Of a stretch of 64,000 nucleotides of DNA, positions 27,706 through 36,621 are shown one piece after another. The notes under the pieces are model-generated. The model did not search any database. It was not told the DNA's origin and saw only the letters and a list, made by a program, of their open reading frames with translations. Positions within the stretch are counted from its first letter, which is position 1; each line of letters opens with the position of its first letter. Location: contig CADECX010000015.1 in assembly GCA_902825865.1 (NCBI GenBank), forward strand, positions 1 to 64,000, given 5' to 3'. The stretch comes from an uncultured Alphaproteobacteria bacterium (GTDB lineage: Bacteria; Pseudomonadota; Alphaproteobacteria; Micropepsales; Micropepsaceae). A program made the translations under genes and the position numbers.

Positions 27706-28980
27706 CTAGATCGAGGCCGCCAGGGCCTCGGCGAGACGCCCCGGCAACTTCGCCCCGGAAAAATCCGCGCCCTGCATTTCACTGTCGCGCATATCGGCGT
27801 CGATCAGGTTGGAATAGGACATATCGCAACCCGACAGCCTGGCGCGGCGCAGATCGGAGCCGCGCAAATCGGCATAACGCGCCTGGGCATTGTCCAGCCG
27901 CGCCGGCAACAACCGGCCGCCGGTGATCAAGAGCGGTCCCAGCTTGCTGTCGCGCAGATCGGCATGATTGAGCTGGGCGCCGGAGAAATTGACGCCGCGC
28001 AAATCGGCGCCGCCCAGCCGGGCCGAACGCAGATCGCAGCCGGCCAGGTTGGAACCTTGCAAGGACGCGCCTTCCAGATTGGCGCCGTACAGCAGTGCTT
28101 TTGGCGCGATCAGGGCGGTCAAGGTGAAACGGGAGAAGTTGGGAATATGCCTGAGATCGCGGTCGGCCAGATCGGCGGGCCGTCCTTCCTTGCCGTCGGT
28201 TTCGGCCCAGCGCGAATGGGCCGCCAGCAGGTTTTCGACGTTCGCGACATCTTCCAGGTCGGGTTCGGCGGATTCCATCAAAGCCTTGCTGAGGTCCGCG
28301 CCATGGGTGCTGGTGAAATCCAGTTTGGCGCCCACCAGGATGCAGCCCGCGAGATCGGCGCCGATCAGGTTGCATCCCGACAGGTCGGCATTTTCCAGAT
28401 TGGCGCCGGTCAGCCGCGCCTGGCGCAGATTGGCGCGCGTCAGCCGGACGCCTTTCATCATCGCATCGGTGAAATCGGCCTGGATGGCGATGGCGCCGGT
28501 CATTTTGGCGCGCTCCAGATTGGCGGAGTTCATCATCGCGGCCGGCAGCTCCGAGGGACCCAGATCGTGCAGCAGCAGCTTGAGATTTCCCTTTTTGTCT
28601 TTTTCCGCGATCGTGCCTTCGCGCAGGTCCGCCTCGAACAGATCGGCGCCGATCATATTGGCGCCTCGCATCGAAGCGCCCCGCATGTCGGCCCGGCGCA
28701 AGGACGCACCGCCCAGATTGGCGCGGCGCAGGTCGGCGCCGAAGAAGCTGGCGGAGTCCAGCTTGGCGCCCTCCAAATTGGTCTCTTCCAGGACCGCGCC
28801 GGTAAAGTCGGCATCGGCCAGGTTACGCCCCGACAGGTCGAGGCCGGACAGGTCGCAAAAGGCGAAAATCGCCCGGGCCCCGCCCATGCGCCCTGTTTGG
28901 AGCATCTCATGGCGCGCGGCGGCGGCGCTCACATCCTTCTGGGTGAGCCGGGCGAAGCTGGTGTGCCGGGCCGGAGGCAT
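27706..28980 (-). CDS. pentapeptide-repeat protein
   Basis: 424 residues. Two long blocks of A(D/N)LxX-type pentapeptides (about 40-130 and 145-240) and a third from about 300 to 415 should each fold as a right-handed quadrilateral beta-helix. An insert at 240-295 is without repeats (VENLLAAHSRWAETDGKEG). No signal peptide or membrane segment is present. Known members bind gyrase or act as scaffolds, but nothing here specifies a partner. Its stop lies three bases from the end of the convergent hydrolase gene. Confidence 0.88.
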   Translation of the reverse strand: MPPARHTSFARLTQKDVSAAAARHEMLQTGRMGGARAIFAFCDLSGLDLSGRNLADADFTGAVLEETNLEGAKLDSASFFGADLRRANLGGASLRRADMRGASMRGANMIGADLFEADLREGTIAEKDKKGNLKLLLHDLGPSELPAAMMNSANLERAKMTGAIAIQADFTDAMMKGVRLTRANLRQARLTGANLENADLSGCNLIGADLAGCILVGAKLDFTSTHGADLSKALMESAEPDLEDVANVENLLAAHSRWAETDGKEGRPADLADRDLRHIPNFSRFTLTALIAPKALLYGANLEGASLQGSNLAGCDLRSARLGGADLRGVNFSGAQLNHADLRDSKLGPLLITGGRLLPARLDNAQARYADLRGSDLRRARLSGCDMSYSNLIDADMRDSEMQGADFSGAKLPGRLAEALAASI

Positions 28981-29298
28981 GGGTCTGGGTTCGTTCGTTA
29001 AGGCTTTTTCACAGGGATTTTGCCCTTAAGGCCGCTAACACCCGATTAAGACAGGTGGATTTGGCTATCCGGGCAGGCCGGGACGAGAAAATTGCTGTTG
29101 AACCGGGACGATAGCCGGGTACAAAGGCGCCTCAGGAGCGTCCCGCCCCGGCTGCGGCCGAAGGCGGGGTGTTTGGCGAAGGGTAAACGGTGCGGGGCTG
29201 CGCGGGACGCGCGGCCCAAGGTCCGGGAGCGGGCCTTGCGACAAAACAATGCCGAGACTGGCGGCGCCGCCGCCCGGCGACATTTATAAGAGGCTGAG
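28981..29298. other. intergenic region before the autotransporter
   Basis: 318 bases between divergent genes. It is GC-rich, with several small stems (for example gggacgcgcggcccaaggtccgggagcgggcc near 29205-29238). No convincing promoter, terminator or short gene was found. The end carries agagg, the probable ribosome binding site for the TTG start at 29299. Confidence 0.5.
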
Positions 29299-32200
29299 TT
29301 GATCAAGCACCGTTTGATGCTTTCCGCTGCTGCGGCTGCCCTGCTGACGGCAGTCATGACCGTTGCCGCGGCCAATGCCGACACCACCGTCACCACCCAA
29401 ACCTCGACCCCGCTTATCACCTCCAGCGCCGGAAATATCGTCATCGACGCCAGCGGCGCCGTCAACATCACCAAAGAGAGTGTCTCGTCGATCACCATCA
29501 ATTCCAGCAACACCGTGTCCAACAACGGCGCGATTTCCAATACCGGCACAACCGGCGCCCTGGGCGTGATCATCGACACCACCAACGGAAATCTTGTCTC
29601 CAGCTTCACCTCGACCGGCAACATCGATGTGGGCGGCAACGGCACCGACAAGCGCGGCATCGTCATCCAGGGCGGCAAGACCTTTTACGGGCCGGTCAGT
29701 CTCACGGTCCTCAACGCCCTCACACTGACCGGGCAAGCCATTACCACCCAGCAGTCGGCCATGATCGTGCAGGGTGACGCTTCGGCCGCCTTTCTTTTGG
29801 TGCAGGGCACCAAGGTCACCAGCAACATCTTCCTGGGTGGCGGCGGCATCGTTCAAAACGGGACCCCCAATTCCAACGCCTCCAACAGCATCATGGTGGA
29901 TCTTGACGGCACCCTGAACGGCAATTTGGTCATACAGTCCCAGCTTTCCGGTGTCGGTCCGGGGATAATCGGCGTCCAGACCTTGGGCGGCATCCATTCT
30001 TGCGCCAGCGACACCGCCGCGCCATCCGGCTTCACTTGTCCCACCACTTCGGGCGGCTCGCTGATCAATGCCGGTGCCATCAATCTGATTGGAACCTCGA
30101 TCTACAGCGGCCGCGGCAATCCGGAAGCGGGCAGCGCCCTGGTCATCGGCGGCAATATCGATGGCGGCGTCCTCAATGCCGGTCCGGGCACGTCCAACAA
30201 CGCGCCCCAGGCGCTGATCAACTCCGCCGGAATTGTCTCCCAGCCGGTGATACTGATCGATCCGCTCCGTTCCATCACCACCACCGGGGGATTGCCGCGC
30301 GGTCCGATCACTTTGGGTCCGGTGACCGCCGATATCGACGGCGTCGATCCGGGCTATTCCTTCATAAACCGCGGCACCATCCAAGCCAGGCCCACCGATG
30401 CCGACCGTGGCACAGCCGCTATCGTTATCCAGGGCGCGTCCCCGACCTATTTTACGTGCTTGGGCAGCGCCGCGGCCAGTACCACCGTGGTCGCAACAAG
30501 TTGCAGCATGACACCGCAAACGCGGACCGATCAGATCACGACCACAGTGGGCGGCGTGACCACCACGACGCCCCGCACTTACGATGCCCTGGGCGGGTTG
30601 TTGAACACCGGCACCATTGGCGCCCAGGCGGTGACCAATACCCAGACCACCACAGCCAACGGCATTACCTCGGCCACGGCCTTATATTTCGGCGCTTACA
30701 CCTTCGTGCCCAGGCTGGAATTGAAAGCCGAAAAAATCACCTCCAGCAGCCTTACCTCTGGCACCATCAGCGCGGAAGTCGCCGGCATCGGCGCCGGCAG
30801 CTCCTTTGGCGTCATTATCGGCGAGAATGCCAGCTTGCCGCTGATCAAGGTCGGCGAGAACGCCAGAATCACCGCCAGTGTCAGCACCAATACCGTTGCC
30901 CCGACCAAGGATATCGCCACCCTCTCGGCGCCGTTCAGCCTGGTGTCCCAGGCAATCTGGGACCAAAGCGGCACCCTCAAGACCATTACCAATGCCGGGC
31001 TGATTCAGGCGCAAAATACCACTCTGATCCCCGTCATCGGCGCTGTGACAAGTTCCACAAACAACGCCATCAACCTGGTGGCCGGCACAACCGGCGGCGT
31101 CACCATCAACAATAGCGGCCGCATCCTGGGCCATGTCTTCATGGGCGCTCAGGGCAACAACAACACATTGAACGTCGGAAATACCGGCGCCGGCGGGACC
31201 GCCAATCCGGAAACCGGCTTGAGCAACATCAATGCCAATTATGCGATCGTGGCGCAGTCCATCACCGACGATACCGTCGGGCTGGCGCCCTTGAGCATCC
31301 CGACCCTGATCGATTTCGGCGCCGGCACCGGCCACAAGCTGAACATCGGCGGCTTCGGCTATGTCAATGCCGTGATCAATTCCGCCGTCGGCGGACTGGC
31401 GGTGCAGGTCGATCCCAACGGCCAGCTGTTCGTCGCCAACACCACCACCACGCTTCAAGCCTCCACCTTCAATGTCGGTGCCAACGGCACCTTGGGGCTG
31501 GCGATTTCGCAAGGCAACCTTACCAGTACGAATCCTGTGGTGCAGGCCCAGAGCGCCAATATTTCGGGCGCCACTCTGGCGCTGCAATTCGGCAGTTATA
31601 TTTCCTCGGGCTTGACCGCCGCCAGCGGCGCGGCGCCGACCGTCCAGACCATCACCCTCATCAAAGCGCCGACCATCATCGACACAACCCTTGCCAACCA
31701 GAATGCGTTGCTGGGCCAGAACACACCGTTCCTGTTCGAGACCCCCGCGGAAAGCGGTGTCACGCCGTTGAGCATCGGCACCGCCGGCGGCGAGCAAGTG
31801 CTATCACTGAGTCTGTTGCCGCGTTCGACCGGCGCCCTCAATAAGGACGGCTCACCAGGCCTCAATCTGTCCGCCCAGGCCAAAAATCAATTTCCGTTCG
31901 TCGCCCGGGCGCTCGCCACCGACAGCGAGCTGGGCGCCACCATCGCCACCAGCATGACCGTTTACAACACGCCGGGCGTGGTCGGCAGCGGCATCAATAT
32001 TACGGCCTCCCAACAGCAGGCCCAGCAGGTCTTCTCGCAATTTGGACCGGACGTCTCGGGCGGCACGCGCGAGATCGCAATTCTGCTGACCGACCAGGCC
32101 AGCGGACCGGTCGCGGCGCGCCAGCGGCTGTTGCGCAGTTATGCCAATGTGGCCGGCGACATGACCCTGTGGGGCGAGGAATTCACCGGTCAGATCAGCA

Positions 32201-33021
32201 ATCGCGGCCGTGTCGCCGCCGACGGCACCTTGACCTCATACAAAGACCATGGCTTCGGCTTTACCGTGGGTGTGGATGGCGGCAGTCCGCGCAACGGCTG
32301 GTATGGCGGCGCCTTCACTTTCTACAGCGGCGATGTGACCCAGCAACTGCCGCGCAGCACCCGTACCAACACCCAATGGTACATGCTGAGCGGCTATACC
32401 GACTGGCGGGGCAAGAATATCTTTTTCGATACCCAGATCAGCGCCGCTTACGGAAATTTCGAAGGTATCCGCAGTCTTCAAGTCGGCGGCTTGCAACGCA
32501 CCGCCACCAGCCGCCGCCCCGGCGCCATGCTGGCGCTGGGCGCCAATACCGGCCTGATGTTGAAATATAAGGGTTTCGAGGTCGATCCGCATGTCAGCCT
32601 GGATGTGATGACATTGCGCGAGGAAGGCTATCAGGAAGCCAATGGCGGTCCGGGCTTCAGTCTGGACGTGGCGCCATATTTCGCCAGCTCGGTTCGCACC
32701 GCTTTGGGGGCCGACATCAAGACCCATATCGCGATATGGAATTTCGAACTCACCCCGGAAGCGCGGCTGGGTTATCGCTATGACTTGCTGCAGCAGGCGG
32801 TGAGCGTAAAGGCCGCATTCCAGTCCACCGGCGGCCGCTCCACCGCCGGCAACACCATGAGCTTTGTCGGTCCCGATCCGGACGCCGGCAACGCCATTGT
32901 GGGCTTGAGCCTGGGCGCCGGCACCGACACCTGGCATTTGGGTGTGCATTATGACTGGATTCGCGGCGACAACGGCTCGACCACGCAAGTGGGCATGATC
33001 ACGGTGCTCGGCAGAATTTAA
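29299..33021 (+). CDS. large autotransporter (type V secreted) adhesin-like protein
   Basis: 1240 residues. The start is TTG, with agagg seven bases upstream; an ATG at codon 7 is the alternative. Residues 1-27 form a signal peptide. The passenger (about 28-930) is rich in Thr, Asn, Gly and Ala with loose repeats of strand-turn type (for example AGAINLIGT, NAGTIGAQAVTN), expected to form a beta-helix. Residues from about 950 to the end form an autotransporter beta-barrel, with alternating hydrophobic strands (GFGFTVGVDGG, YMLSGYTDW, LGYRYDLL, HLGVHYDWIRG). The protein ends in Ile instead of the usual Phe. It is probably surface-exposed. Confidence 0.85.
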   Translation: MIKHRLMLSAAAAALLTAVMTVAAANADTTVTTQTSTPLITSSAGNIVIDASGAVNITKESVSSITINSSNTVSNNGAISNTGTTGALGVIIDTTNGNLVSSFTSTGNIDVGGNGTDKRGIVIQGGKTFYGPVSLTVLNALTLTGQAITTQQSAMIVQGDASAAFLLVQGTKVTSNIFLGGGGIVQNGTPNSNASNSIMVDLDGTLNGNLVIQSQLSGVGPGIIGVQTLGGIHSCASDTAAPSGFTCPTTSGGSLINAGAINLIGTSIYSGRGNPEAGSALVIGGNIDGGVLNAGPGTSNNAPQALINSAGIVSQPVILIDPLRSITTTGGLPRGPITLGPVTADIDGVDPGYSFINRGTIQARPTDADRGTAAIVIQGASPTYFTCLGSAAASTTVVATSCSMTPQTRTDQITTTVGGVTTTTPRTYDALGGLLNTGTIGAQAVTNTQTTTANGITSATALYFGAYTFVPRLELKAEKITSSSLTSGTISAEVAGIGAGSSFGVIIGENASLPLIKVGENARITASVSTNTVAPTKDIATLSAPFSLVSQAIWDQSGTLKTITNAGLIQAQNTTLIPVIGAVTSSTNNAINLVAGTTGGVTINNSGRILGHVFMGAQGNNNTLNVGNTGAGGTANPETGLSNINANYAIVAQSITDDTVGLAPLSIPTLIDFGAGTGHKLNIGGFGYVNAVINSAVGGLAVQVDPNGQLFVANTTTTLQASTFNVGANGTLGLAISQGNLTSTNPVVQAQSANISGATLALQFGSYISSGLTAASGAAPTVQTITLIKAPTIIDTTLANQNALLGQNTPFLFETPAESGVTPLSIGTAGGEQVLSLSLLPRSTGALNKDGSPGLNLSAQAKNQFPFVARALATDSELGATIATSMTVYNTPGVVGSGINITASQQQAQQVFSQFGPDVSGGTREIAILLTDQASGPVAARQRLLRSYANVAGDMTLWGEEFTGQISNRGRVAADGTLTSYKDHGFGFTVGVDGGSPRNGWYGGAFTFYSGDVTQQLPRSTRTNTQWYMLSGYTDWRGKNIFFDTQISAAYGNFEGIRSLQVGGLQRTATSRRPGAMLALGANTGLMLKYKGFEVDPHVSLDVMTLREEGYQEANGGPGFSLDVAPYFASSVRTALGADIKTHIAIWNFELTPEARLGYRYDLLQQAVSVKAAFQSTGGRSTAGNTMSFVGPDPDAGNAIVGLSLGAGTDTWHLGVHYDWIRGDNGSTTQVGMITVLGRI

Positions 33022-33116
33022 CGCGGTCTTTTTGGGCCTTGGGTTCGTCGCGCGTGCTCACGGGCGTTAAGCCCGCTCCGCGCGACGCTCCTGCCCAAGT
33101 CCCAAAAATCCTCGCG
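33022..33116. repeat. large palindromic intergenic repeat, copy 2 (short, complete form)
   Basis: 95 bases running from cgcggtctttttgggccttggg to cccaagtcccaaaaatcctcgcg, with the inner palindrome gggcgttaagccc. The outer ends (tttaacgcg and cgcgttaaa) are themselves complementary. It begins at the autotransporter stop codon, so it may act as its terminator. Confidence 0.78.
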
Positions 33117-33157
33117 TTAAAAGCCTCGGCCGCCCGCGGCGCTATTCGATACTGCTG

Positions 33158-33601
33158 CTACCAACTGCCCGTATTCGGCATAGAGGCCCAGGGCTCTTTG
33201 GGGTCCAGGTGGCCGTCTTGGAGAAGTTCGATGGAGATGCCGTCGGGCGATCGCACAAAGGCCATGTGACCATCGCGCGGCGGCCGGTTTATGGCTATGC
33301 CGCCCGCCATGAGTTTCTCGCAAACCGCGTAAATGTCGCTGACCCGATAGGCAAGGTGGCCAAAATTTCGGCCGCCGCCATAACCTTGTTCGTCCCAATT
33401 ATAGGTGAGTTCGATCACCGGGCTCTCGATCGCGCCTTCCGACATGCGTTTGGCATCGTCCGGTGTGGCGAGAAAAACCAACGTAAATCGGCCTTTCTCA
33501 TTTTCCATCCGCCGCACTTCCACCAGCCCCAACAGGCGGCAGTAAAAATCCAGCGAAGCCTTGAGGTCCGACACGCGCACCATGGTGTGGAGATATCGCA
33601 T
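33158..33601 (-). CDS. gloA: lactoylglutathione lyase (glyoxalase I)
   Basis: 147 residues. All four metal ligands of bacterial glyoxalase I are in place: His5, Glu64, His82 and Glu125, with the typical GHLAYRVSD and [11 protein letters not shown] contexts. The enzyme isomerizes the methylglyoxal-glutathione adduct to S-lactoylglutathione in the cytosol. Glyoxalase II is not in the window. The C-terminal tail is about a dozen residues longer than in E. coli. Confidence 0.93.
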   Translation of the reverse strand: MRYLHTMVRVSDLKASLDFYCRLLGLVEVRRMENEKGRFTLVFLATPDDAKRMSEGAIESPVIELTYNWDEQGYGGGRNFGHLAYRVSDIYAVCEKLMAGGIAINRPPRDGHMAFVRSPDGISIELLQDGHLDPKEPWASMPNTGSW

Positions 33602-34081
33602 AGTGAGACCCTCGAAACGGCGTTAAGTGGCTTGGCCAGCATCGCGAATTTTTCACGCAGGAAAAGGCCATAGCAAAGATGTCGCAAGGGAACTCTTGTG
33701 GAAGGATACTGCCTTGCTCAATGGGCCTAATCTTTGGGCGATGGCGATAGCAGCTGTCATAACATTTGCGAGACAAATCCGATTTCCATCGGCTGTGCCA
33801 AGGCTTAACTGATAAATCGTCCGATGCTGCATATGCGAAGTGTGCAATTGCAGCAGGCTTTCACACTGTAAGGGAGCCGTAAGGCGCTATCCTTTTGCTA
33901 CGACAAAGGTCAGCGCCCCGTCTAATTGCGTATCGGATACCTCTTGCAAAGAGGGTAAGCGATTGCTTTAAAAGCACCCTGATAAGGCGCCGATGATAGA
34001 GCGCCGTCTTGGGTGAACTTGGTCTCAAACAATTTGTTGGACCGGGCAAAGCGTACCGGTTTTTGTCTTTGAGTGGAGCGC
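33602..34081 (+). promoter_or_regulatory. 480-base tonB upstream region with four tandem hairpins
   Basis: No gene is credible here. Four inverted repeats lie in a row close to tonB: ggcgct/agcgcc (33883-33917) with an inner tttg/caaa, cctct/agagg (33940-33954), tgcttt-a-aaagca (33964-33976) and ggcgc/gcgcc (33986-34005). The part before 33860 is more AT-rich than its surroundings. This looks like a structured leader or a set of operators for the ton operon. No Fur box was recognised with confidence. Confidence 0.45.
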
Positions 34082-34708
34082 ATGGAACGTCCAAATCATT
34101 TGAATGTCGGCGACACGAGCGCCACCAGCAAAGCCGGTAGTATTGCCATTGTTGTCGGCATTCATATCGCCGTGATCCTCGGCTTGGTCGCTGCCCTCAA
34201 TCAGGGCGCGATCTTGAAGCAGCTTCAGGAAATCAAGGCCACCGTCGATACGCCAACGGAAAAGCCCAAGCCGCCGCCGCCGCCACCGCCGGATCTGGTG
34301 AAGCCGCCGCCGCCGGTTGCCATCGTGCCGGTGTTCCAGGTTGCCGCGCCGCCGCCCGCGCCGGTGACGGTCAAGCCGCCGCCGCCGCCCGCGCCGCCGC
34401 CCAAGGCCGTCGTGGCCGCCAGCGATCCGCTGCGCCCCATCATGCGCACGCATACGGTCCCGCCCTATCCGCCGATCTCGGTGCGCTTGAACGAATCCGG
34501 CACCACCCTGATGGAGGTGCACATCGCCACCTCGGGCAGCGTGGACGATTGCAAGATTTTGAACTCGTCGAGCTCGGAACGTCTCGACACCGCCGCTTGC
34601 GATTATGTCAAGCGCGTCTGGCGTTGGCAGCCGCCGACCAATCAGGGCCAACCCGTTGCCGTCTCGACCCGCGTTTCGGTCAAATGGGACCTGAAGGACG
34701 CCAAGTAA
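34082..34708 (+). CDS. tonB: TonB-family energy transducer
   Basis: 208 residues. A single N-terminal membrane anchor (about 18-40) is followed by a long Pro/Lys-rich spacer (54-108) and a C-terminal TonB domain (TVPPYPPISVRLNESGTTLMEVHI..., VKRVWRWQPP). It transmits proton-motive force from ExbB/ExbD to outer-membrane receptors. I chose the ATG nine bases after a possible GTG. It leads an operon with exbB, two exbD genes and a TPR protein. Confidence 0.92.
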   Translation: MERPNHLNVGDTSATSKAGSIAIVVGIHIAVILGLVAALNQGAILKQLQEIKATVDTPTEKPKPPPPPPPDLVKPPPPVAIVPVFQVAAPPPAPVTVKPPPPPAPPPKAVVAASDPLRPIMRTHTVPPYPPISVRLNESGTTLMEVHIATSGSVDDCKILNSSSSERLDTAACDYVKRVWRWQPPTNQGQPVAVSTRVSVKWDLKDAK

Positions 34709-34753
34709 TCTAAACCCTCTCTAATAATTCATCGATTACCACGGAGTAGAAAA

Positions 34754-35608
34754 ATGAACTTCAAGAAACTGACGATCGCCGCCGCTATCGTCGCCATGAC
34801 CAGCCTGAGCGCCGTTGCTCCGGTTTACGCCCAGGCCGCACCGGCCGCGCCCGCCGCTGATGCAGCTGCCGCTCCTGCGCCCGACGCTGCTGCCGCTCCG
34901 GCGCCCGACGCCGCCGCCGCTCCGGCGCCCGCCGCCGAAACCGCCCTCCCTTCGGATGCGCCGATTCCCAACCAGTACAGCCTCGGCCACATCTGGGAAG
35001 AAGGCGACTGGATCTCCAAGGTGATCCTGATCTCGCTGGCCATCATGTCGGCCGGCACCTGGTACATCTTCTTCACCAAGTGGATTGAGCAGCAGCGCCT
35101 TCTGAGCCAGGCGACCCAGGTCGAGAAGAAGTTCTGGACCTCCGCCACCCTGAATGAAGGCGTGGACAAGCTGCCCAAGACCTCCGTGTTCCGCGCCATT
35201 GCTGAAGCCGGTCTGAAGGCTTCGCAGGGCGGCACCACCCTGGTCGGCCTCAGCGACTGGATCGGCATGACCCTCACCCGTCAGCTGGAAGACGCCAATG
35301 CCCGTTTGCAGGGCGGCATCGCCTTCTTGGGTTCGGTCGGTTCGGTCTCGCCGTTCGTCGGTCTGCTCGGAACCGTCATGGGTATCTTGAACGCCCTGAT
35401 CGGCATCGGCGTCGCCGGCCAGGCCTCGATCGACAAGGTCGCCGGCCCGGTCGGTGAAGCGCTGATCATGACCGCCATCGGTCTGTTCGTCGCGGTTCCC
35501 GCGGTGTTGCTGTACAACTACCTGATCCGTCGCAACAAGGTGATCACCGAAAAGCTGCGCGCCTTCGCCGGCGACCTGCAGGCCTATCTCATCAGCAAGG
35601 GCAAGTAG
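34754..35608 (+). CDS. exbB: ExbB/TolQ/MotA-family proton channel protein
   Basis: 284 residues. An N-terminal signal-like segment (1-27) is followed by a low-complexity Ala/Pro/Asp tract (28-68) built of three near-identical DNA repeats, an extension seen in several alphaproteobacterial ExbB proteins. The proton-channel domain follows, with TM segments at about 90-110, 190-215 and 235-260 (SPFVGLLGTVMGILNAL). Together with ExbD it powers TonB. 45 bases after tonB. Confidence 0.93.
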   Translation: MNFKKLTIAAAIVAMTSLSAVAPVYAQAAPAAPAADAAAAPAPDAAAAPAPDAAAAPAPAAETALPSDAPIPNQYSLGHIWEEGDWISKVILISLAIMSAGTWYIFFTKWIEQQRLLSQATQVEKKFWTSATLNEGVDKLPKTSVFRAIAEAGLKASQGGTTLVGLSDWIGMTLTRQLEDANARLQGGIAFLGSVGSVSPFVGLLGTVMGILNALIGIGVAGQASIDKVAGPVGEALIMTAIGLFVAVPAVLLYNYLIRRNKVITEKLRAFAGDLQAYLISKGK

Positions 35609-35645
35609 TCGCTCGCGCTAGAGATAGCCACCCGGAGATAAAACC

Positions 35646-36101
35646 ATGGCCATCGACGTCCAACATGCCGTCGAAGATGATGAAGCGGAACTGAACGTCA
35701 CGATTAACACCACGCCGTTGGTGGACGTGATGTTGGTGATGCTCATCATCTTCCTGGTCACCATCCCGGTGATCTTGAAGACGGTGAATCTTGAGTTGCC
35801 GACCTATCGCAACATCGTCACCCAGACCAAGCCGGAAAATATCGTGATCGCCGTCACAGCCGACGAGACCACCTATTACAACAATGTTCCGGTCGATAGT
35901 CCGACGATGCTGAACAACTTCGTCACCGCCTTGAAGACGGCGGCGGCGGCCAACAAGCCCTTGCCGGAAGTGCATATCCGCGGCGACAAGGGCGTGCGCT
36001 TCGAGGCGATCGGCCGTGTCATCTTGGCCTGTCAAAGGGCCGGCATCCAGAAAGTGGGGTTCATCACCGAACCGCATGCTCTGGACGCCAGTAGCTATTG
36101 A
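35646..36101 (+). CDS. exbD: ExbD/TolR-family protein, first copy
   Basis: 151 residues. A short cytosolic N terminus leads into one membrane helix (LVDVMLVMLIIFLVTIP, about 24-42) carrying the essential Asp26 of the ExbD/TolR family, and a periplasmic domain follows. It works with ExbB in proton-driven energization. The gene is in tandem with a second exbD, eleven bases apart. Confidence 0.93.
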   Translation: MAIDVQHAVEDDEAELNVTINTTPLVDVMLVMLIIFLVTIPVILKTVNLELPTYRNIVTQTKPENIVIAVTADETTYYNNVPVDSPTMLNNFVTALKTAAAANKPLPEVHIRGDKGVRFEAIGRVILACQRAGIQKVGFITEPHALDASSY

Positions 36102-36112
36102 GGTAATTCGCC

Positions 36113-36532
36113 ATGGCAATGAGTTCAGGTACTGCTGAAGGCGAAGTGATGGTGGAAATGAACACCACGCCGTTGATCGACGTGATGTTGGTTCTTCTGA
36201 CACTTCTGATCATCACCCTGCCGATCCAAACGCATGCGGTGAAGCTGGATATGCCGGCGCCCAACCCCACACCGCCGACCTTCGTCCCCCCGACCGTGGA
36301 ACTTGGGGTGGATTTCGACGGAACCATCACGTGGAATGGAACTCCGGTGGATCGCGCCACGATGGACTCCTATTTTGCCGATATCGGCAAGAAGCCGTCC
36401 GATCAGCAGGACGAAATCCATGTGAATCCCAATCGGTTGGCCAAATATGACGCCGTTGCCGTGGTGCTGGCCGATGCCCAGCGCCTGGGCGCGACCCATA
36501 TTGGATTTAGCGGGATTGACCAGTATAATTAG
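36113..36532 (+). CDS. exbD: ExbD/TolR-family protein, second copy
   Basis: 139 residues with the same layout as its neighbour: the helix LIDVMLVLLTLLIITLP with the conserved Asp and a periplasmic domain. The two proteins share the helix but differ in the periplasmic part, so they may form mixed dimers or serve different TonB proteins. A hairpin terminator follows it. Confidence 0.93.
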   Translation: MAMSSGTAEGEVMVEMNTTPLIDVMLVLLTLLIITLPIQTHAVKLDMPAPNPTPPTFVPPTVELGVDFDGTITWNGTPVDRATMDSYFADIGKKPSDQQDEIHVNPNRLAKYDAVAVVLADAQRLGATHIGFSGIDQYN

Positions 36533-36558
36533 GCTGTGAGGGTCATGGCCGCAGGGTA

Positions 36559-36595
36559 CAAAGCGTGCGGCAACCCCGCACGCTTTTCCCTTTTT
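36559..36595 (+). terminator. intrinsic terminator between exbD2 and the TPR gene
   Basis: aaagcgtgcgg-caac-cccgcacgctttt followed by ccctttttat. It lies about 27 bases after the second exbD stop and only 27 bases before the TPR gene start, so it would reduce readthrough into that gene. Confidence 0.8.
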
Positions 36596-36621
36596 ATGAT
36601 GGATGTGAAAGAGGTCTTGTT

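Noticed and set aside
27964..29029. Two long plus-strand frames (about 350 codons) opposite the pentapeptide-repeat gene
   Set aside because: They mirror the repeat pattern of the real gene; GC-rich third positions keep the opposite strand open. No credible start, family or spacing.
29284..30519. 411-codon minus-strand frame opposite the autotransporter
   Set aside because: A shadow of a low-complexity, GC-rich coding region with periodic codons; no motif seen.
33117..33157. Leftover tail between repeat copy 2 and gloA as a small gene
   Set aside because: Only 41 bases, no start codon with a ribosome binding site.
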